Shown in pieces: positions 63,265 through 64,000 of a DNA stretch of 64,000 bases; position 1 is the first letter of the stretch, and every line of letters starts with the position of its first letter. The DNA comes from Streptomyces spinoverrucosus. Its GTDB lineage: Bacteria > Actinomycetota > Actinomycetes > Streptomycetales > Streptomycetaceae. A model generated the notes under the pieces. It was not told where the DNA came from and made no database searches. It was given only the letters and a program-made list of their open reading frames with translations. The DNA is taken from the NCBI RefSeq assembly GCF_006539505.1, contig NZ_BJND01000003.1:62001-126000 (forward strand). Reading direction: 5' to 3'. A program made the position numbers and the translations under genes.

Positions 63265-63690
63265 CCCGGCCTCCTGCCGAGACACGCGGCCCGGCCTCCT
63301 GCCGAGTCACGCGGCCCGGCTGCCGCCGAGGCATGCGGACCGGCCGTCCGGCCGAGGCCTACGGCCGCAAGCCTCCTCCGAGGGACACGGCCCGGCCACC
63401 ACGAGGGGCGCAGCCCGGCCTCCGCGAGGGGCGCTGCCCGGCCTCCGCCGAGGGACACGGTCCAGCCCCCGCCGAGGCACGCAGCCCGGCCCCCGCGAGG
63501 GGCGCCCCCGCCGAGGAACACGGCCCGGCCCCCGCGAGGCACGCAGCCCGGCCCTCCGCCGAGGGACACGGTCCAGCCCCCGCCGAGGAACACGGTCCGG
63601 CCCCCGCGAGGGGCGCTGCCCGGCCCTCCGCCGAGGGACACGGTCCAGCCCCCGCCGAGGAACACGGTCCGGCCCCCGCCGAAGGGCCGG
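63265..63690. repeat. GC-rich tandem repeat field between convergent genes
   Basis: Units of about 22-25 bp, such as GAGGGACACGGTCCAGCCCC and GAGGAACACGGTCCGGCCCC and GAGGGGCGCTGCCCGGCC, fill nearly all of the 468 bp between the phosphatase stop (63245) and the protease stop (63714). A higher-order block of about 90-100 bp is repeated near 63560 and 63640. A minus-strand frame through it gives Gly-rich repeats but is judged non-coding. Confidence 0.88.
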
Positions 63691-63713
63691 ACCATCGGAC
63701 TTGCGACTCCCGA

Positions 63714-64000
63714 TCAGTTGGTGCCGGTCAGCCCGGAGCCGTCCTCGACGCCGGACTGGTCGCCGACACCGGCTTCCTCACCGGCCTGCTCACCGCCGAC
63801 GGCGTCACCGCCGCCCGCACCGGCCTCTTCACCGGCGCCGTCGCCGACACCTTCACCCGCACCGGCGCCTTCGCCGACGCCCTCACCGGCACCGGCACCC
63901 TCACCGGCGCCACCAACGCCCCCCGCGCCCAGCGTCGCGCCGACCGCCGCCAGAGCCGTAGTGACCGGCTGGAAGAACGTCTCGCCGCCGACCGTGCAGT
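63714..64000 (-). CDS. S1 family protease C-terminus (cut by window edge)
   Basis: Partial gene, no start in the window. The end of an S1 protease domain is visible as CTVGGETFFQPVTTALAAVG, matching DCQAGGTTFFQPVTQALSALG in the membrane-anchored protease at 26942. It is followed by a disordered, acidic Gly/Ala/Glu tail (GAGEGAGAGEGVGEGAGAG) to TGTN-stop. Unlike the first protease there is no C-terminal membrane helix. Stop TGA is complementary to 63714-63716. Confidence 0.85.
   Translation of the reverse strand, partial: CTVGGETFFQPVTTALAAVGATLGAGGVGGAGEGAGAGEGVGEGAGAGEGVGDGAGEEAGAGGGDAVGGEQAGEEAGVGDQSGVEDGSGLTGTN

Noticed and set aside
62565..63695. Minus-strand Gly-rich ORF (FLGGGWTVSLGGG repeats)
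   Set aside because: It reads through the GC-rich repeats and then antisense to the well-conserved phosphatase domain; it has no SD and no signal peptide.

Overview
The window is GC-rich actinobacterial chromosome, almost certainly Streptomyces. The support is by eye: extreme third-position GC, many GTG starts, purine-rich Shine-Dalgarno (SD) sites, and typical families (ANTAR/STAS and SpoIIE-type PP2C regulators, SAV_2177-type methyltransferase, DUF5709 and DUF6479 proteins, mycothiol-dependent formaldehyde oxidation, F420-type flavin protein). No species is assigned. No rRNA, tRNA, CRISPR array or intact transposase gene was seen. The mix of housekeeping-like and accessory genes, with several second copies (proteasome beta, oxidase subunit I, cytochrome b), would fit an arm-proximal accessory region; that is inference.

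Layout. 0.1-12.9 kb: small protein, soluble transhydrogenase SthA, DUF5709 protein, APC permease, peptidase E, a stand-alone proteasome beta paralogue, a GT-C membrane glycosyltransferase, and a translationally coupled pair (beta-phosphoglucomutase-like HAD enzyme then GH65 glycoside phosphorylase) that should phosphorolyse an alpha-glucobiose and feed glycolysis. 12.2-18.3 kb: a P-loop kinase, a large uncharacterised protein, a Tat-secreted PAP2/haloperoxidase-like protein with an autotransporter-type repeat, a nine-unit 34/35-bp repeat array, and an RpiR regulator. 18.3-24 kb: a structured, AT-rich-promoter leader before a small conserved protein, a frameshifted ANTAR-GAF-SpoIIE phosphatase, a winged-helix protein, an STAS-ANTAR protein, and a TetR gene that shares a palindrome with a zinc-ribbon/OB-fold gene.

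24-36 kb: F420-type oxidoreductase, MalY/PatB aminotransferase, SAM methyltransferase, a membrane-anchored S1 protease, and a sugar locus (ROK repressor divergent from two permeases, a binding lipoprotein and a Gfo/Idh/MocA dehydrogenase, with no ATPase gene), then an L,D-transpeptidase and an SDR enzyme. 36-41.2 kb: two detoxification units back to back. The mycothiol/formaldehyde pair (mscR plus MBL hydrolase) reads left. A CstR-type persulfide sensor, a CstB-like dioxygenase-rhodanese, a TauE/SafE exporter and a rhodanese form a sulfane-sulfur unit with two matching operators.

41.2-54 kb: ABC exporter, NTF2-like protein, folD behind a recognisable ZTP riboswitch, a TetR/beta-propeller divergent pair, a secreted GH5 hydrolase, a TetM/OtrA-type ribosomal protection GTPase with an overlapping leader ORF, XdhC, an aminoglycoside phosphotransferase gene broken by a MITE, and a phosphoesterase. 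54-64 kb: an alternative respiratory set (ctaD, a small ctaF-like gene, and a convergent, overlapping cytochrome b gene), a CBS protein, two large SpoIIE-type phosphatases, a GC-rich repeat field, and the C-terminus of a second S1 protease cut by the window edge.
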